Source: Ectothiorhodospira sp. BSL-9 (GTDB lineage Bacteria; Pseudomonadota; Gammaproteobacteria; Ectothiorhodospirales; Ectothiorhodospiraceae). Taken from it: 64,000 bases of DNA. This document shows, in pieces, positions 54,081-63,726 of this stretch (its first letter is position 1; each line of letters starts with the position of its first letter). The position numbers were made by a program, and so were the translations under genes. The notes beneath the pieces were generated by a model. That model saw only the letters and a program-made list of their open reading frames with translations, was not told the DNA's origin and made no database searches. The DNA lies in assembly GCF_001632845.1 (NCBI RefSeq), contig NZ_CP011994.1, positions 3,296,001-3,360,000 of the forward strand. Direction: 5' to 3'.

Positions 54081-54823
54081 TCCCGCAACAACTTCTCCAC
54101 TACACCCCCGCATCGGACCTGTTCAAGGATCGGGTGATCCTGGTCACCGGCGCCACCGGGGGCATCGGTCGTGCCCTGTCCCTGGCACTGGCCAGGCACG
54201 GTGCCACCGTGGTGCTGCTGGACAAGGTGATCAAGTCACTGGAAAAGGTGTACGACGAGATCGAGGCCGAGGGCGGCCCGCAGCCGGGCATTTACCCCAT
54301 GAACCTGGAAGGCGCCACCGCCAAGGACTACCAGGACCTGGCCGATAATCTGGGAAACGAGTTCGGGAGACTGGACGGCCTGGTGCACAACGCCGGCTGG
54401 GTGGGCGCTCTGACCCCATTGAAGTTATATGACCTGGAAATGTGGGCCCGCGTCATCACGGTGAACCTGCACGCCCCCTTCCTGCTGACCCAGGCCACTC
54501 TCCCACTGCTGGAAAAGGCGCCAGACCCGGCCATTGTCTTCTCCACTCAGGACTGCCAACGCGCCTACTGGGGCGCCTTCGGCGTGGCCAAGGCCGGCCA
54601 GCGCGGATTACTGGACATCCTGGCAGCCGAGTACCAGGGGGCCCGACGCATCCGGGTGAACGGCGTGGATACCGGCCCGGTGCAGAGCCAGTTGCGGGCC
54701 GACCATTACCCCGGAGAGGATCCCAGCCAACACCCTGAACCGGCGGAGGTGATCGGACCCTATCTGTATCTCCTGGGCCCGGATGCCGGGGAGACGACCG
54801 GGCAGAACCTCAAGCTGGCCTGA
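54077..54823 (+). CDS. YciK-like short-chain dehydrogenase lacking the catalytic Tyr
   Basis: A 248-residue Rossmann protein of the short-chain dehydrogenase family, nearest to the YciK type. The cofactor motif T-G-A-T-G-G-I-G is intact, as is the N-A-G block (V-H-N-A-G-W-V-G). At the active site, however, Y-x-x-x-K is replaced by F-G-V-A-K, and the usual Ser-containing loop reads F-S-T-Q-D-C-Q-R. It may have no ordinary dehydrogenase activity. The start ATG overlaps the hpnE stop, so it is translated with the squalene operon. A role in that pathway is possible but unproven. Confidence 0.85.
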   Translation: MIPQQLLHYTPASDLFKDRVILVTGATGGIGRALSLALARHGATVVLLDKVIKSLEKVYDEIEAEGGPQPGIYPMNLEGATAKDYQDLADNLGNEFGRLDGLVHNAGWVGALTPLKLYDLEMWARVITVNLHAPFLLTQATLPLLEKAPDPAIVFSTQDCQRAYWGAFGVAKAGQRGLLDILAAEYQGARRIRVNGVDTGPVQSQLRADHYPGEDPSQHPEPAEVIGPYLYLLGPDAGETTGQNLKLA

Positions 54824-54862
54824 CAGGGGGTGTATGGGACTCTGCCGCCCCTGATGCCCAAG

Positions 54863-54887
54863 CCTTTCTCCCCCTGGGGGGAGAAGG
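54863..54887. repeat. GC-rich hairpin (dispersed palindrome, copy 2)
   Basis: CCTTTCTCCCC and GGGGAGAAGG pair with one bulged base, closely similar to the palindrome at 457-483. It follows the SDR-like gene by 40 bases and could terminate the hpnCDE operon. Confidence 0.5.
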
Positions 54888-55032
54888 TGGCCCGGAGGAG
54901 ACAGCGCCCCGGGGTTGTCCTATACTCCCACTTAAAGATCCGGCTCTGACGAAAAACCTTGGCGGCGGCGCCATTGGAAATGCGCATCGGAACAGCATTC
55001 GACGGTATGGAAATCAATCACAGGCGGGCAGC

Positions 55033-55560
55033 ATGCTGCCGATGAGAGGGGCTACCCGGGCCCTACTGTTTTGCCTGCTTGTTTGCCTACCCGCCCACAC
55101 GGTCGCGGACACCCCTTCCGAGTACCAGCTCAAGGCGGCCTTTCTCTATAACTTTGCTCTTTTCACCGAGTGGCCAGAACACGTCGGTGATACCCTGAAT
55201 CTGTGCGTGTACGGCAGTGACCCGTTCGGCGACGACCTCCTCAAACTCGAGGAACGATCGGTGGGGACTCGCCGACTGAGCGTTCATTTAACACCCACGC
55301 TGACCGAGTTAAGCAACTGCGAATTGGTGTTCATCAGCCGTGCTGCCATCGGTCAGCTGCCGCAGATCCTCGGGACAGTACAGGGTTCACCGGTATTGAC
55401 GGTGGCCGACTCGCCCAGCGCCATGCGCCGCGGGGTGGCGATCAACATGATCACCCAGCACAACCGTATCGCCTTTGAGGCCAACCTGACCGCGGCGCGC
55501 GCCCAGGGCCTGAATCTCAGTTCAAGATTGCTTCGCCTGGCGGAGGAGGTGGAGCAATGA
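55033..55560 (+). CDS. YfiR-family (DUF4154) periplasmic protein
   Basis: A 175-residue exported protein. A signal peptide is visible ([17 protein letters not shown]), followed by the family hallmark [18 protein letters not shown] near the start of the mature part. The block [11 protein letters not shown] and the final [15 protein letters not shown] are typical of DUF4154. YfiR of Pseudomonas binds a periplasmic partner and represses a diguanylate cyclase. Here it is the first gene of an operon, and its stop overlaps the start of the hybrid kinase by 4 bases, suggesting it modulates that kinase. Confidence 0.9.
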   Translation: MLPMRGATRALLFCLLVCLPAHTVADTPSEYQLKAAFLYNFALFTEWPEHVGDTLNLCVYGSDPFGDDLLKLEERSVGTRRLSVHLTPTLTELSNCELVFISRAAIGQLPQILGTVQGSPVLTVADSPSAMRRGVAINMITQHNRIAFEANLTAARAQGLNLSSRLLRLAEEVEQ

Positions 55561-57914
55561 CCGCCACCGCTCCCGGCAGTGATCAACCCCTCTCCCTCGC
55601 GGACCGGCTGCGGCGTATCAATGGCACGGCATTGGTGATCTCGGTCACCATCATGGCGATCATCACCATTCTCGGGGGACTGACCGTCAACCTGCTCAGC
55701 ATGGTGGATGCCAACCGGGTGAAGACCAGAGTCCTGGCAGACAACGCCGCAGCGAGCTTGCTGTTCGATGACAAGAAGGCCGCCGGGGATCTGCTTGCCT
55801 CCCTGCGTCACTCCCCCGATGTACAGGCTGCGGTCATCCACGACCGCCATGGTGAGCCCTTCGCCCACTATGAATCGGCACCCGGCATTCGTGTTCATCA
55901 TGTGGGGCATTTTCAGGAAGAGACCCGCTACGGCCTGACTGCGGTCAGGCTGACCCAACCCATCACGCTACAAGATGACACCCTGGGGACCATTCAAACC
56001 GTCATCGGACTGCGATCGCTCTACATTCAGATGGTGGTGCTGATCCTGATCACGGCGGCGGCCGCCGCACTGGCCCTGCTCACCAGCCGGATTCTGATGG
56101 CACGCCTGGTCGCCCGCGTGATCCAGCCGGTCTCGGCCCTGACTGCACTGATGAAGCGTGTCACGCAAGCTGCCGACCTGGGTGTGCGTGCCAGCAACAG
56201 CGACATCCTTGAAATCCGGACACTTGCACAGGGCTTTAACGGCATGCTGGAAGAAATCCAGGAAAGGGATCGACGCCTGGGCTTGCAAAAGGTGCGCCTG
56301 GAGGAAGAAGTATCCACCCGAACCGCCGAGTTGCTGCAAGCCAAGGAGGCCGCAGAAGCCGCCAACCAGGCCAAGAGCGAGTTTCTGGCCAATATGAGCC
56401 ACGAGATCCGGACCCCAATGAATGGAGTGCTGGGCATGAACGAGTTGCTGCTGCACAGCCCCCTGGACTCCAGACAGCGCCAATATGCGGAAACGGCCCT
56501 CGAGACCAGCCGACACCTGCTGAGCATCATTGACGATATCCTGGACTTCTCCAAGGCGGAGTCTGGCCATATGCATCTGGAGTCGGTGGACTTTGATCTG
56601 GTGGCGCTGGTCCATGGCTGCGTCCAATTATTCCAGGAACCTGCCGCCAGAAAGGGCCTGAACCTGTCCACGGAATTCTGTCCCGCAGATAAAGCATTCT
56701 GGTTTCGGGGCGACCCCCTCAGGCTCCGCCAGGTATTGACCAATCTACTGAGCAATGCGATCAAGTTTACCCATCAAGGCAGCATCCACGTGTGTGCCAC
56801 GATCAAGGTCAGGCCAGACCAGAAGGGGTCCATTCACCTGCAGGTCAAGGATACCGGCATCGGGATTGCGCCTCAGGCCAGGGATCTCATATTCGAGCGT
56901 TTCGCTCAGGCAGACGGCTCAACGACCCGGCGCTACGGAGGGACCGGCCTGGGGCTGGCGATCTGCAGGCGTCTGGTGGAACTGATGGGAGGCAGCATCC
57001 ATGTGGATAGCACTCCTGGACAAGGGTCGATTTTATGCGTCCATCTGGAGCTACCGCTGGGTGCCTGCCCCACCGATACGCAAGACACGCCCGAGGAAAC
57101 CCGATCAGGGCAGGATATCAACGGGACCTGGAGACTGGATGGATGTATCCTTCTGGTTGAGGACAATCCGGTCAACCAACTGGTTGCCCGTGCCATGCTG
57201 GAGCAGCTGGGGCTCCGGGTCAGCATGGCCAATGACGGAAAGGAGGCATTGTCCATGCTGACGGCAAACGCGGTGGATTTGATCCTGATGGACTGTCGCA
57301 TGCCGATCATGGACGGCTATCAGGCAACCGAGGCGATACGCGAAGGTCGCGTGCCAGGCCGCGACAAGACCCCCATCATCGCGCTGACGGCCAATGCTTC
57401 CAAAGAGGAACAGGATCGATGCCTGGCGGTCGGCATGCAGGCCTGTCTGCCAAAGCCTTACACCATCGAGCAATTCTACACCCTGCTGCGCCAATGGCTT
57501 CCTGCCACCCCCCTCCCCCACACCCACGCGGCGTCCTCTGCCCAGGAATGCAAACCCGATGACCGTGCCATGCTGCATCCGCAGGATCTCGATAAGCTGA
57601 AAGCTCTGAGCCCGGGCCAGGACCTTCTGACAAGAGTATTTCAGGCCTTTCTGGACACCACTCCCCCGCTGATCCAGAAGATTGACAAGGCTTTGACAAC
57701 GGGCGATATGGAAGGCCTGCGCAGCGCCAGCCACGCCCTGAAATCCAGCTCCGGTAACGTGGGGGCCAGGCAACTCTCCGAGATCTGCCGGCAACTGGAG
57801 ATTTGCGCGCGTGAGAATCGCATGCGTGATACCGATAGTCTGTCCACATCATTCCAGCAGGTATCACGCGCAACCCTCAATGAAATCCGCGAACGGATCA
57901 AGGCGGCCCCATGA
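55557..57914 (+). CDS. Hybrid sensor histidine kinase with receiver and HPt domains
   Basis: A 785-residue membrane phosphorelay protein. Order: helix 1 (about 27-50); a periplasmic CHASE8-like sensor (about 51-155, with [11 protein letters not shown]); helix 2 (about 157-178); HAMP; coiled coil; H-box [10 protein letters not shown]; ATPase boxes N-A-I-K-F-T and D-T-G-I-G-I, with G-G-T-G-L-G-L-A; a receiver domain with V-E-D-N-P-V-N and phospho-Asp in L-M-D-C-R-M-P; and a C-terminal HPt with [10 protein letters not shown]. All key residues are present. It overlaps the YfiR gene before it and the REC-GGDEF-EAL gene after it by 4 bases each, so the phosphoryl path to the latter is the obvious inference. 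Confidence 0.92.
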   Translation: MTATAPGSDQPLSLADRLRRINGTALVISVTIMAIITILGGLTVNLLSMVDANRVKTRVLADNAAASLLFDDKKAAGDLLASLRHSPDVQAAVIHDRHGEPFAHYESAPGIRVHHVGHFQEETRYGLTAVRLTQPITLQDDTLGTIQTVIGLRSLYIQMVVLILITAAAAALALLTSRILMARLVARVIQPVSALTALMKRVTQAADLGVRASNSDILEIRTLAQGFNGMLEEIQERDRRLGLQKVRLEEEVSTRTAELLQAKEAAEAANQAKSEFLANMSHEIRTPMNGVLGMNELLLHSPLDSRQRQYAETALETSRHLLSIIDDILDFSKAESGHMHLESVDFDLVALVHGCVQLFQEPAARKGLNLSTEFCPADKAFWFRGDPLRLRQVLTNLLSNAIKFTHQGSIHVCATIKVRPDQKGSIHLQVKDTGIGIAPQARDLIFERFAQADGSTTRRYGGTGLGLAICRRLVELMGGSIHVDSTPGQGSILCVHLELPLGACPTDTQDTPEETRSGQDINGTWRLDGCILLVEDNPVNQLVARAMLEQLGLRVSMANDGKEALSMLTANAVDLILMDCRMPIMDGYQATEAIREGRVPGRDKTPIIALTANASKEEQDRCLAVGMQACLPKPYTIEQFYTLLRQWLPATPLPHTHAASSAQECKPDDRAMLHPQDLDKLKALSPGQDLLTRVFQAFLDTTPPLIQKIDKALTTGDMEGLRSASHALKSSSGNVGARQLSEICRQLEICARENRMRDTDSLSTSFQQVSRATLNEIRERIKAAP

Positions 57915-59995
57915 ACGAGCCTGTAAGGATTCTGCTGGCTGACGACGATGTAACCGCGCTCATGCTGATGACCGCTGCCCTGGAGGCGGCAGATTTCATG
58001 GCGATCAGAGCCGAGGATGGTGAACAGACACTGGCATGTTTCGCCCAAACACCTTGCGACATGGTGCTGCTGGATGTGGACATGCCCGGCATGGATGGTT
58101 TCGAGACCTGCCGACGCCTGCGCCACCTGGCCGGTGACGAACTGCCCATCGTCATGGTCACCGGCATGGATGATGTGGACTCCATTGCCCGTGCCTTCGA
58201 GGCTGGCGCCACCGACTTCATCTCCAAACCCATCCACTGGAACCTCATCGGACACCGGATCAAGTACCTGTGGCGCACACATCTCACCCGACTTGATCTG
58301 CAACGGGCCAATGCTCGCAATGCCGCCATCCTGAGTGCGCTACCGGATACCCTCCTCCGGCTCAGTGATGACGGCACCGTGCTGGACCGACTGGCAGGGC
58401 ACCATGATCAGGCCCACCCCGGACCCGGAGCCAGTCTGCAGGACAGCCTGCCCGAGGAGGTTTCCCGGGCTTATACGGAAGCCATACAACAGGCGCGTTC
58501 AGCCGGCGAGCTGCAGGATATTGAATACTCGCTTCAGGAGGTGGACGGGCCCGTTCGCTACTTTGAGACCCGTATCGTGATCATCGACGATCAGGAAACA
58601 CTCTGCCTTATTCGAGACATCACACGACGCAAGGAAGCCGACGATGAAATACACCGACTGGCCTATTACGACACGCTGACGGGGTTGGCGAATCGCCAGC
58701 ATCTCGTGGATCGCCTGGAGGGTGAAATCCGTCGCGCCCAAGGCAGTGCCCGTCAGCTGGGCGTGCTGTTCCTGGACCTGGATGGCTTCAAACAGATCAA
58801 CGACACGCTGGGCCACGCCACGGGGGATGTCTTGCTGCAGCATGCCTCCCACCGCCTGCGACTGGGTGTGCGTCCCACGGATACGGTCTCCCGCCCCTCG
58901 ATTCAGCATCAGAACATCAGTCTGGCCCGCCTTGGAGGGGATGAATTCACCGTCATCATTCCAGACATGAACCATCCCGAAGATGCCCTGGCGGCAGCCC
59001 ACCGGATACAGGAACTCATGCGACAGCCATTCTTCATTGCAGATCGGGAGATGGTCGTCACCGCCAGTATCGGCATTGCCGTGTTTCCCGATGATGGGGA
59101 AGATGCAGACACACTGCTCAAACATGCCGACACGGCCATGTACCATGCCAAATTCCTGGGGCGCAACAATGCTCAGTTTTACAGCCCCTCGCTCACCCAT
59201 GAGGCCATGCGGCGTCTGAACATGGAGAGTGACCTGCGCCGCGCCCTGGAATCACAGGAGTTTTTCCTCGTCTATCAACCCCAGGTGGACCTGCAGACCG
59301 GGAAAATCCACTCCGTCGAAGCCCTGATCCGCTGGATGCACCCGCAGCAGGGGTTGATATCCCCCGTGGAGTTCATCCCCCTGGCCGAAGCCAATGGGCT
59401 GATCGTCCCCATTGGCGAGTGGGTCTTGCGCATGGCCTGCCAGGACGCCGCTCGCTGGCAGGCCATGGGCTTGCCGCTGGAGATGGCAGTCAACCTCTCC
59501 CCGGTGCAATTCAGAAACGGCAGCCTGACGCGCAAGGTGCGGGACATCCTTGAGGACACCGGCCTGGGTGCCGAATTCCTTGAACTGGAGATCACGGAAA
59601 CCATACTCATGGACGAGAGCATCACCACACTGCAAACCCTGCATGAACTGCAGGAACTGGGGGTCAAATTCTCTCTCGATGATTTCGGCACCGGCTACTC
59701 ATCCATGAGCTACCTGACACGGCTGCCTTTGAACAACCTCAAGGTGGACCGCAGCTTCGTCAGTGGACTACCCCATGATCCCGGCAGCCTGGCGATCATA
59801 AGAGCCATTATTTCCTTGAGTGAAAGCATGGGCTTCACGGTCACCGCAGAGGGAGTGGAAAACCTGGAGCAGGTGAAGATCCTGATGCAGCAGTCCTGTC
59901 ATACTCTCCAGGGGTATTACTTCAGCAAGCCGGTTTCGGCAGACCAGATCCCAGCCTTGCTTGGCCAGGGCTGGGATTTTGATCGTCTCTCATAA
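57911..59995 (+). CDS. Response regulator with GGDEF and EAL domains
   Basis: A 694-residue cytoplasmic protein. Order: receiver domain (A-D-D-D near residue 11, phospho-Asp in [11 protein letters not shown], Lys in I-S-K-P), a short PAS-like linker (about 140-240), a GGDEF domain with an intact active site R-L-G-G-D-E-F, and an EAL domain with E-A-L-I-R-W and D-D-F-G-T-G-Y-S. Both catalytic motifs look intact, so the protein could make or degrade cyclic-di-GMP. An insertion ([10 protein letters not shown]) lies between the RxxD-like R-P-T-D and GGDEF. Phosphorylation by the upstream kinase probably selects the activity. Confidence 0.92.
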   Translation: MNEPVRILLADDDVTALMLMTAALEAADFMAIRAEDGEQTLACFAQTPCDMVLLDVDMPGMDGFETCRRLRHLAGDELPIVMVTGMDDVDSIARAFEAGATDFISKPIHWNLIGHRIKYLWRTHLTRLDLQRANARNAAILSALPDTLLRLSDDGTVLDRLAGHHDQAHPGPGASLQDSLPEEVSRAYTEAIQQARSAGELQDIEYSLQEVDGPVRYFETRIVIIDDQETLCLIRDITRRKEADDEIHRLAYYDTLTGLANRQHLVDRLEGEIRRAQGSARQLGVLFLDLDGFKQINDTLGHATGDVLLQHASHRLRLGVRPTDTVSRPSIQHQNISLARLGGDEFTVIIPDMNHPEDALAAAHRIQELMRQPFFIADREMVVTASIGIAVFPDDGEDADTLLKHADTAMYHAKFLGRNNAQFYSPSLTHEAMRRLNMESDLRRALESQEFFLVYQPQVDLQTGKIHSVEALIRWMHPQQGLISPVEFIPLAEANGLIVPIGEWVLRMACQDAARWQAMGLPLEMAVNLSPVQFRNGSLTRKVRDILEDTGLGAEFLELEITETILMDESITTLQTLHELQELGVKFSLDDFGTGYSSMSYLTRLPLNNLKVDRSFVSGLPHDPGSLAIIRAIISLSESMGFTVTAEGVENLEQVKILMQQSCHTLQGYYFSKPVSADQIPALLGQGWDFDRLS

Positions 59996-59999
59996 CATC

Positions 60000-62075
60000 A
60001 TGAGTGCCCATGTCATGGACAGGTTCGCAGCCCACAGACGCATCCCCGTCATTTCCTGTCTTCTGATCATCTTCTGTGGTGCCAGTGCCCACGCGCAGGA
60101 CTCGGACATTGAGCGTTTTCTTGAACTGTCTCTGGAAGACCTGCTCCAGCAGGAGGTGATCTCCGCCAGCCGTGGCGCCCAGCCCCTGTCCGATGTGGCC
60201 GCCGCCGTGCACGTCATCACCGCTGAGGACATCCGGCGATCGGGGGCCCGCTCCCTGCCGGAGGCCCTGCGCCTGGCTCCGGGTGTGGATGTGGCCCGTA
60301 TCAGCGCGGATCGCTGGGCAGTCTCCATCCGCAGTCATACGGAATACCTCTCCAACAAACTCATGGTGCTGGTGGATGGGCGCAGCGCCTACAGCCCCAA
60401 CTTTTCCGGTGTACTCTGGAATACGCTACCGATCCCCCTGGCGAACATCGAGCGCATCGAAGTCATCCGGGGGCCGGGGGGAGCCGTCTGGGGTGTGAAC
60501 GCGGTCAATGGTGTCATCAACATCATCACCCGCTCATCCCACACCACCCATGGCACGCTGGTCAGCGCCGGGTATGGTGATGATGTCGGCCCGTTCAGCC
60601 TGGTGAGACAGGGAGGCAGCCTGGGAGAAGACAGCAGCTTCAACGTGTATGTGCAAAACACTGGCCAGCGTGATTCCCTCAAGGAATCCGGCGATGATCA
60701 CCGCGACCAAGCCAATCACCTGTCGGCCGGGTTTCGCATGGATGGAGACGAGACGGCGGGCCGATGGATGGTGTCCGGCAATCTCTATAGAACGGAGTCG
60801 GATGGGATCGGTGTTGTCAGGGATCCTTTCCAGCCTCCTCCCCTGTACCGACGGGTGGAAAACATCACCGACCGTTTCTCTGGCGCTGATCTACAAACCA
60901 GCATGACCCGGAAGACTTCGGAGCGCTCTGAAATCAGACTCAATGCCTCCTGGAGTTACTCCGATCTGGAAGCAACCATGCTGGCGGATCAACAGCAGCA
61001 TATCGTTGATCTGGAATTACAGCAGCGTATCGGTTTTTCGGGCCAGCACACGCTCACCTGGGGTGCCGGATATCGCTGGTATCAGGACAGCATCTCCGAC
61101 GGCCTGACCACTCGCATCGAGCAGTCCAGGGAAACCCTGCACATTGCCAGCCTGTTTGCTCAGGATGAGATTGAACTGACCGAGGGGCTGAGACTGACGC
61201 TTGGCGGCAGACTGGATCACAATAGCTACACCAGCAGCGAAATCCAGCCCACCATCCGCATACTGTGGAACATGACGCCCCAACACAGCCTGTGGAGTTC
61301 ACTCTCCCAGGCCAAACGCATTCCTTCACGGGGGGAACGCACAGCAGACTACATCCTGACGGTGGCACCACCCGGCGTGGTCTCGTTTGACTCACCGCTG
61401 GATGACTCAGTGGCCGGCCTGCCGATACAGGGTGAGGTTCGCGGTAACGATCGTTTTGGGTCGGAACGCCTGACGGCGTTCGAGGCAGGTTACCGGGGGC
61501 AGCTCTCCCCCGAAGTCTATCTGGACGTGACCGCCTTCATGCATCGTTACGACAATCTCAGAACGGCCACGGTGATCACCGATCCCGACGATCTCCTGAT
61601 CAGTGAAGATCGTCAATACCTGATCGCCCCCAATGATTTCATCAATACCGGCGAACTCACCGTAACGGGTGTGGAGCTTTCAGGCGACTGGAGGCCCACG
61701 GAGAGGCTGCGTTTCCAGCTCGCCTACAGCTTCAATGACACGGGTGAATTCACGGGAGGGGATCAGCTGTTTTCCAGCTTCATCCCCAGGCACATCACCT
61801 CGTTGCGCAGTTCATGGAGCCTCAATCACCACACGGATCTGGACATGTGGGTCAGGCACGTGGACTCGCGTGACCGACCCTTCCTCACCCCGCTGGATGA
61901 CTATACCACCATGGATCTCAGGGTGGCCTGGCGACCGGACAGCGCGATAGAGCTGGCCCTGGTGGCGCAGAACCTGCTGGATTCCGAACGAACCGAGTAT
62001 TTTTCCGTGACCCCAACGTTCCAGCCAGCCCAGACGCGTCGGGGTGTTTACGGGCAGATCAGGCTCAGCTTCTGA
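60000..62075 (+). CDS. TonB-dependent receptor linked to the c-di-GMP signalling operon
   Basis: An outer-membrane barrel protein of 691 residues. The signal peptide (P-V-I-S-C-L-L-I-I-F-C-G-A-S-A-H-A-Q) is followed by L-S-L-E-D-L-L-Q-Q-E-V-I-S-A-S, the plug (A-A-A-V-H-V-I-T-A-E-D-I-R-R-S-G-A-R, P-G-V-D-V-A-R-I, I-E-R-I-E-V-I-R-G-P-G-G-A-V-W-G-V-N-A-V-N-G-V-I-N-I-I) and a barrel ending in I-R-L-S-F. It belongs to the large group of plug-containing receptors with W-G-x-N-A-V-N, not the classical siderophore group. It starts 4 bases after the REC-GGDEF-EAL stop, so it is in the same operon. The ligand is unknown. ATG 60015 is an alternative start. Confidence 0.9.
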   Translation: MSAHVMDRFAAHRRIPVISCLLIIFCGASAHAQDSDIERFLELSLEDLLQQEVISASRGAQPLSDVAAAVHVITAEDIRRSGARSLPEALRLAPGVDVARISADRWAVSIRSHTEYLSNKLMVLVDGRSAYSPNFSGVLWNTLPIPLANIERIEVIRGPGGAVWGVNAVNGVINIITRSSHTTHGTLVSAGYGDDVGPFSLVRQGGSLGEDSSFNVYVQNTGQRDSLKESGDDHRDQANHLSAGFRMDGDETAGRWMVSGNLYRTESDGIGVVRDPFQPPPLYRRVENITDRFSGADLQTSMTRKTSERSEIRLNASWSYSDLEATMLADQQQHIVDLELQQRIGFSGQHTLTWGAGYRWYQDSISDGLTTRIEQSRETLHIASLFAQDEIELTEGLRLTLGGRLDHNSYTSSEIQPTIRILWNMTPQHSLWSSLSQAKRIPSRGERTADYILTVAPPGVVSFDSPLDDSVAGLPIQGEVRGNDRFGSERLTAFEAGYRGQLSPEVYLDVTAFMHRYDNLRTATVITDPDDLLISEDRQYLIAPNDFINTGELTVTGVELSGDWRPTERLRFQLAYSFNDTGEFTGGDQLFSSFIPRHITSLRSSWSLNHHTDLDMWVRHVDSRDRPFLTPLDDYTTMDLRVAWRPDSAIELALVAQNLLDSERTEYFSVTPTFQPAQTRRGVYGQIRLSF

Positions 62076-62097
62076 CCAAACCCAACGCCGTCGGCAC

Positions 62098-62784
62098 TCA
62101 GGGGGAACGGGTGGGGGCGGGTGGGAACCGGTTCAGCCCCTGCCCCGTCGGACACTCCTCCAGCAGCACGCAGTCATTGCAACGGGGGCGGGGCCGGCAC
62201 ACGTCCTTGCCATGGATCACGATCACCGCATGCAACTCATTGAGCATCGGCACATCATCACCGATCACGGCTTCCACCGAGGCCCTCAGACTCTCGTAAG
62301 GCTCATCGCCGTCGGCCATGCCCAGCCGTGAGAACAGTCGTCGGGTGTAGGCATCCACCACGAACACCGGACGCTCAAAGGCGTACAGCAGGATGTCATC
62401 GGCGGTTTCCGGCCCCACCCCGTTCACCGACAGCAGCTTGGTACGCAGCATGCCGGTATTCCAGGCGCTCAGGACCGCCTCACCGCCCTGCTCCAGGTAC
62501 CACTGACAAAAGGACCGCAGGCGCTTGGACTTCACATTGAAATAGCCGGAAGGGCGGATCAGTACCCCCAGCTCTTCGGGTGGTAACGCCAGGATCCGCT
62601 CAGGCGTAAGCACCTCGGCCCTTTTGAGGTTGGCGATGGCCTGTTCCACGTTACTCCAGGCGGTGTTCTGGGTGAGGATGGCACCCACCATCACCTCGAA
62701 CCCGCTGTCGCCAGGCCACCAGTCCAGGGGGCCGTGGTGCTCGGAGAGACGATCAAACACCTGTTTCAGGCGCTGCGCATTCAC
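62098..62784 (-). CDS. Endonuclease III-like base-excision glycosylase
   Basis: HhH-GPD superfamily protein of 228 residues. The catalytic region is visible: the helix-hairpin-helix L-L-S-V-N-G-V-G-P-E-T-A-D with a following V-V-D-A-Y-T-R-R, where Asp is the catalytic residue. The C-terminal cluster Cys residues read C-x5-C-x2-C-x5-C (C-R-P-R-P-R-C-N-D-C, then C after five), one residue shorter than the C-x6-C spacing of E. coli Nth. It belongs to the divergent endonuclease III-related group rather than true Nth. It overlaps rluB by 4 bases, so the two are coupled. Confidence 0.85.
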   Translation of the reverse strand: MNAQRLKQVFDRLSEHHGPLDWWPGDSGFEVMVGAILTQNTAWSNVEQAIANLKRAEVLTPERILALPPEELGVLIRPSGYFNVKSKRLRSFCQWYLEQGGEAVLSAWNTGMLRTKLLSVNGVGPETADDILLYAFERPVFVVDAYTRRLFSRLGMADGDEPYESLRASVEAVIGDDVPMLNELHAVIVIHGKDVCRPRPRCNDCVLLEECPTGQGLNRFPPAPTRSP

Positions 62785-63575
62785 TGCCTTGGGAGACGGC
62801 GGGTGCCGGGCGGGCGGGCGATCCGCGCGGGTTTACGGGGGCGCTTCCATTTCAGGTCCAGTTCCGAGTACAGGCGTTTCATCTCGTCCGGCGCCAGCTC
62901 CCGCCAGCGCCCCGAACGCAGACCCTGATCCAGTTCCACCGGCCCATAGCGCACCCGGATGAGGCGACTCACCGTCACCCCTTGAGATTCCCACAACCGG
63001 CGCACTTCCCGGTTGCGCCCCTCACGCAGGACCACGTGATACCAGTGATTGGCGCCGGTGCCGCCGGCCTCGCGGATTTCATCGAAACGGGCTTCACCGT
63101 CATCCAGGGTGACCCCCTCCTGGAGGCGCTGGATCACGGCCGGATCCACCTCACCCAGCACCCGCACGGCGTATTCCCTTTCCATCTGACGGGAGGGATG
63201 CATCATGCGGTTGGCCAGCTCCCCGTCCGTGGTGAACAGCAGCAGGCCCGAGGTATTGATGTCGAGCCGGCCCACGCTGATCCAGCGGCCCTTGCGCAGC
63301 CTGGGCAGGTGATCGAATACGGTGACCCGTCCTTCCGGGTCGGACCGCGTGCTCACCTCCCCCTCGGGCTTGTGGTAGGCCAGCACCCGCAGATCCGGCG
63401 ACTCCACGGTGACCGGGCGACCCTGGATGGCGATCTCGTCATCGGGCCCTGCCTGATCGCCCACCTTGGCCACCTTGCCATTGACGGTGATCCAGCCCTG
63501 GGCAATCCAGCGCTCCACTTCGCGGCGCGAGCCCAGGCCCGCCTGGGCGAGCAGTTTGTGGAGGCGTTCGGTCAT
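62781..63575 (-). CDS. rluB: 23S rRNA pseudouridine synthase, RluB type
   Basis: Makes a pseudouridine in 23S rRNA (position 2605 in E. coli). An S4-like RNA-binding domain at the N-terminus (R-L-H-K-L-L-A-Q-A-G-L-G-S-R-R-E-V-E) is followed by the catalytic domain with G-R-L-D-I-N-T-S-G-L-L, whose Asp is the nucleophile. E-G-R-N-R-E-V-R-R-L follows. The C-terminal tail is basic. ATG 63575 gives 264 residues; the longer reading to 63719 has no support. scpB lies upstream on the same strand, as is common in Gammaproteobacteria. Confidence 0.92.
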   Translation of the reverse strand: MTERLHKLLAQAGLGSRREVERWIAQGWITVNGKVAKVGDQAGPDDEIAIQGRPVTVESPDLRVLAYHKPEGEVSTRSDPEGRVTVFDHLPRLRKGRWISVGRLDINTSGLLLFTTDGELANRMMHPSRQMEREYAVRVLGEVDPAVIQRLQEGVTLDDGEARFDEIREAGGTGANHWYHVVLREGRNREVRRLWESQGVTVSRLIRVRYGPVELDQGLRSGRWRELAPDEMKRLYSELDLKWKRPRKPARIARPPGTRRLPRQ

Positions 63576-63726
63576 GAAGGATTCCGTGGATAGACAGTCA
63601 GTGGATGGAAGGTGAAACCGGGGAGACACTGACAGTGCTCCCCATGGGCTGAGTAGTATGAGGCAAGCCGCAGGTCTTTTCGAGACCGGCCATCTCACCC
63701 CAGCAGGAGCGGCGAGCACACCTACC

